DNA from: Nesterenkonia sp. LB17
Lineage (GTDB): Bacteria; Actinomycetota; Actinomycetes; Actinomycetales; Micrococcaceae
Reading direction: 5' to 3'
NCBI RefSeq assembly: GCF_022565915.1
Contig: NZ_JAJOYX010000006.1
Coordinates: 1-64,000, forward strand
DNA length: 64,000 nt
Numbering within the stretch: the first letter of the stretch is position 1; every line of letters starts with the position of its first letter. Shown here piece after piece: positions 61,742-64,000 of the stretch. The notes under the pieces were generated by a model. It was given only the letters and a program-made list of their open reading frames with translations, had not been told where the DNA came from and did not search any database. The position numbers and the translations under genes are program-made.

Positions 61742-63027
61742 TGTCGCGAGGCATGACCCCAGCAGAGCTGGAGGCCAGGCAGCTGGCATTCATGGAGTCC
61801 TTCGACGCGCACCCGCCGATCGCGGAGGCGATTCAGCACACCGGCGTCTACGCCACCAGCGTGCACCTGGAATCGTTGCAGCACCGCCCGGGAGCGGGGG
61901 TGACCGGGGTCTACCGGGTGGCGACCGGACGCCCCGTGATGCCGCGCGGCGGACCTGCGGGGGCCTATACCGAGACCTCTGACCACGTGGACGAGCTCTA
62001 TGTGGGCATGACCACCGAGCCGGTGCCCGCTGACGCTGACGGTGTCGTCCAGTCACACAGCCCCTATGGCCGGCTCTCGATCTGGCAGCACCCGCTGGAC
62101 CCCTCGCTGCCAGGGCTGCGCATCGCGACCGACCCAGACTCGGTCCGCAATGTCTGGGGGGCAGGCCGGGACCTGGTCAGCCTGGAGACCATCAGCTATC
62201 GGCCGTTGCGTCGGGCCGTGATCGCCGCGGAGTTCGACGACGGCACCCGGCTGTTCCTGAAGGTCCTGCGTGAGCGTCGCGCCCATCATCTGCACACCCG
62301 GCACCAGCTGCTGCTCGACGCCGGGATCCCCGCCGCCGTGCCGGTGCGTGAGCCGGTGCTCGACGTCGTCGCCCTGCAGGAAGGCTCGGGGGAGTCCCTG
62401 GCAGAGTATTTCCTCGCCGACGGCGCCGCCGCCGCCGCGCCGGAGCAGTTCATCGATCTGCTCGAGAAGCTGCCCGCGGAGGTCATGACGCTTCCGGCAC
62501 GAGAGGCCTGGACCGATCGGCTCTCGGCATACGCCTCGGCGGCCTCCTCGGCTCTGCCCGAGGCGGAGGACCGGATCCGCGCACTGGTGGAACACATCAG
62601 CGCTGCGCTCCCGCTGACCGATCGTGGCCCGGTGGTGCCCACCCACGGTGACTTCTATGAGGCCAATCTGCTGATGCGCGGCGGAGAGGTCTCGGCGCTG
62701 TTGGACGTGGATTCTCTGGGGCCGGGTCACCGGGTGGATGATCTCGCCTGTTTCCTGGGCCACCTTGCGGTGCTGCCCGCCGTGGACCCGCGCTATGTCC
62801 ACGTCCCTGCCGCGTTCGAGCGCTTCGCTTCCGGATTCGCCGCCACCGTCGATGCGCAGGGGCTTCGGGTGCGCACCGCCTCCGTGGCGCTGTCCCTGGT
62901 GGCCGGTGCGCGCGACACCCGTCGGCGGCAGTGGCAGGCGCAGGCCGAGCATCGGCTCAGCTGTGCGGAGGCCGTGGTCGGTCTGCGCCCCGCGGGCCCG
63001 GCGCTGCCGGAGTGGCCGAGGCTCTAG
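61741..63027 (+). CDS. Phosphotransferase (aminoglycoside phosphotransferase fold)
   Basis: The 428-residue protein has an N-terminal lobe (RRAVIAAEFDDGTRLFLKVLRE, with the nucleotide-binding lysine) and a C-terminal lobe with the complete catalytic loop PTHGDFYEANLLMRGGE and the metal-binding VSALLDVDSLGPGHRVDDLACFLGHL. These residues make it an active small-molecule kinase of the APH/choline-kinase type; the substrate is unknown. It is larger than typical APH because of about 120 extra N-terminal residues. It is translationally coupled to the preceding membrane protein (TGATG). Confidence 0.82.
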   Translation: MSRGMTPAELEARQLAFMESFDAHPPIAEAIQHTGVYATSVHLESLQHRPGAGVTGVYRVATGRPVMPRGGPAGAYTETSDHVDELYVGMTTEPVPADADGVVQSHSPYGRLSIWQHPLDPSLPGLRIATDPDSVRNVWGAGRDLVSLETISYRPLRRAVIAAEFDDGTRLFLKVLRERRAHHLHTRHQLLLDAGIPAAVPVREPVLDVVALQEGSGESLAEYFLADGAAAAAPEQFIDLLEKLPAEVMTLPAREAWTDRLSAYASAASSALPEAEDRIRALVEHISAALPLTDRGPVVPTHGDFYEANLLMRGGEVSALLDVDSLGPGHRVDDLACFLGHLAVLPAVDPRYVHVPAAFERFASGFAATVDAQGLRVRTASVALSLVAGARDTRRRQWQAQAEHRLSCAEAVVGLRPAGPALPEWPRL

Positions 63028-63037
63028 AACTGAACGA

Positions 63038-63496
63038 TCACGCCGTCGGCCAGCAGATCTGGGTGTGCCACTTCTCAGGATCAGGCTCGGCCCCTGGATC
63101 CGTGAGGTAGCTCTCCCACATCATGTCGCCGGGCGTGACGTCGGCGTCGACGAAGTAGCGTTCCAGCTCGGAGTACGTGCGCTCCAACGTGTCGTATGAC
63201 CCGATGTGGATCGCTTCGACCACACGGCCACCGGGGAGACTGCCCGGAGCGACGGGTCCGTCCGGTGTGATGGGCGAGTCGACGGGAAATCCTGCCTCGA
63301 CATCCACCGTGTCTCCCGGGCGACCGTGATATCTGCCGAACGGGGCACCCGTGGGGCTGACGCCCTGGGCTTGCAGCACTCGCATCGTCTCTTCAAACGC
63401 CCGAGAGAAGAAGTCGGTCAGTCCCGTCATCGGCACCCGCTCCCTGATGCCGGCGGTGTGCTTCTCGGAGAGCTGGGTGAGTCTGATGTCTGTCAT
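63038..63496 (-). CDS. GyrI-like / effector-binding domain protein
   Basis: The 152-residue protein matches the GyrI-like SOUL/effector-binding fold: IRLTQLSEKHTAGIRERVPMTGL, FGRYHGRPGDTVDVEAGFPV, and GGRVVEAIHIGSYDTLERTYSELERYF. These bind small hydrophobic ligands, and this one has no DNA-binding domain. The frame is open to 63526, but MTDIRLTQL (ATG 63496) is the family start. It converges with the phosphotransferase gene. Confidence 0.85.
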   Translation of the reverse strand: MTDIRLTQLSEKHTAGIRERVPMTGLTDFFSRAFEETMRVLQAQGVSPTGAPFGRYHGRPGDTVDVEAGFPVDSPITPDGPVAPGSLPGGRVVEAIHIGSYDTLERTYSELERYFVDADVTPGDMMWESYLTDPGAEPDPEKWHTQICWPTA

Positions 63497-63571
63497 AGGG
63501 TGATGCTCGTCGGGGAGACGCGCCACGGGTAGAGCCGAAAGTCCCTGCCGAGGATCCGACGGCCGAGCAGA

Positions 63572-64000
63572 TCAGCTGCGCATCCTGCGCTTCAACCGGG
63601 TGAGCTTGCGGCGCAGGTCCGCCGCGGCCTCGGCCTTGCCCTGCCGCATCAGCGCCTCGATCTGACCCTCCAGGGCATCGGCCATCAGTGCAGGGCTGGC
63701 CTCGCGCTCGTCGGTGGACATCCGGAAGATCGTCTCGGCCTCATCGGCCCGCCCCATCTCCAGCAGCACCTTGGCCGCGAAGACCTCTGCGTCCCCGGCC
63801 GCATCCTCGTCTCCGGCCTCGGCGAACAGGTCAGCGGCTTCCAAGCCGGCGGCCACCGCCTTGGTTCCTTCACCCAGCGCCGTCCATCCGCGTGCCAGTG
63901 AATCGGTGATGTCCGCGCGCTGCCAGGTGGTCCCGTGTTCTCTCGCCAGAGCCAGCGCGCGATCCAGATGATCGATTCCGGTCTGGTCCTCGGCGCGGGT
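63572..64000 (-). CDS. TPR-like protein, C-terminal part (partial)
   Basis: The frame stays open from the stop at 63572 to the window edge, giving 142 residues. Helical pairs such as DHLDRALALAREHGTTWQRADITDSLARGW, AVAAGLEAADLFAEAGDEDAAGD and GRADEAETIFRMS have tetratricopeptide spacing. The C terminus is basic (KLTRLKRRMRS). It resembles actinobacterial TPR proteins of unknown function. The start lies outside the window. Confidence 0.7.
   Translation of the reverse strand, partial: TRAEDQTGIDHLDRALALAREHGTTWQRADITDSLARGWTALGEGTKAVAAGLEAADLFAEAGDEDAAGDAEVFAAKVLLEMGRADEAETIFRMSTDEREASPALMADALEGQIEALMRQGKAEAAADLRRKLTRLKRRMRS

Overview
The window is a stretch of high-GC actinobacterial chromosome. 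Gene content, order and codon use point to the Micrococcales, most likely Micrococcaceae (an Arthrobacter/Nesterenkonia-like organism). That placement rests on memory of the families and was not searched. Coding density is high. I see no insertion sequence, prophage, CRISPR array or rRNA operon; the one tRNA gene found is tRNA-Gln(UUG).

Layout. 1-4070: tail of an unknown gene, a VOC protein, leaderless SURF1, DUF3817 and an MFS transporter. 4071-6368: an amide operon (AmiS/UreI channel, FmdB zinc ribbon, FmdA formamidase) whose first gene has unusually T-rich codons. 6653-8800: guaA and DUF456. 8974-14582: a 1392-residue superfamily-1 helicase-like protein with an altered Walker A and an S/P-rich N terminus, a small coupled protein and an SAF/CpaB-like protein. 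14562-19572: FmdB-like protein, 5-formyl-THF cyclo-ligase, a kinase-fold protein lacking catalytic residues, a protein O-mannosyltransferase and rsmI. 19639-24586: acyl-CoA synthetase, tatD, rsmA, ispE. 24684-29332: ABC-F ATPase, tRNA-Gln, glmU, prs. 29453-30934: a glutamate symporter.

31076-34683 holds an IclR regulator and pcaF-pcaI-pcaJ, the last two steps of the beta-ketoadipate pathway, with a clear operator candidate. 34976-36400 encodes a very convincing trimethylamine monooxygenase (Tmm) behind a long, foldable leader and a perfect palindrome; none of the usual methylamine genes is beside it. 36714-37966 is rplY and pth, followed by a 14-bp tandem repeat.

38076-45954 is the most distinctive block. 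PEP synthase, its regulatory kinase/phosphorylase PpsR and an FMN-binding protein are on the minus strand. Divergent from them are a DevS/DosT-type GAF sensor kinase that keeps the heme-histidine motif, a DevR/DosR-like regulator, a triple-BON protein, Hsp20 and a small membrane protein. It looks like a compact hypoxia/redox dormancy module that couples gas sensing to PEP metabolism. A DosR-box-like palindrome lies in front of the BON gene.

46010-64000 holds a DUF2505 protein, a Na+/Ca2+ antiporter, mfd, an acyltransferase, and a nucleoside-salvage set (purine nucleoside phosphorylase, phospho-sugar mutase, deoC) divergent from the quinone reductase lpdA. Then come DUF885, a GNAT acetyltransferase, a membrane protein, an APH-family phosphotransferase, a GyrI-like protein and the end of a TPR protein.

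At least eight genes have an actinobacterial -10 element (TANNNT) only 6-8 bases before the start codon, so leaderless mRNAs appear common here.
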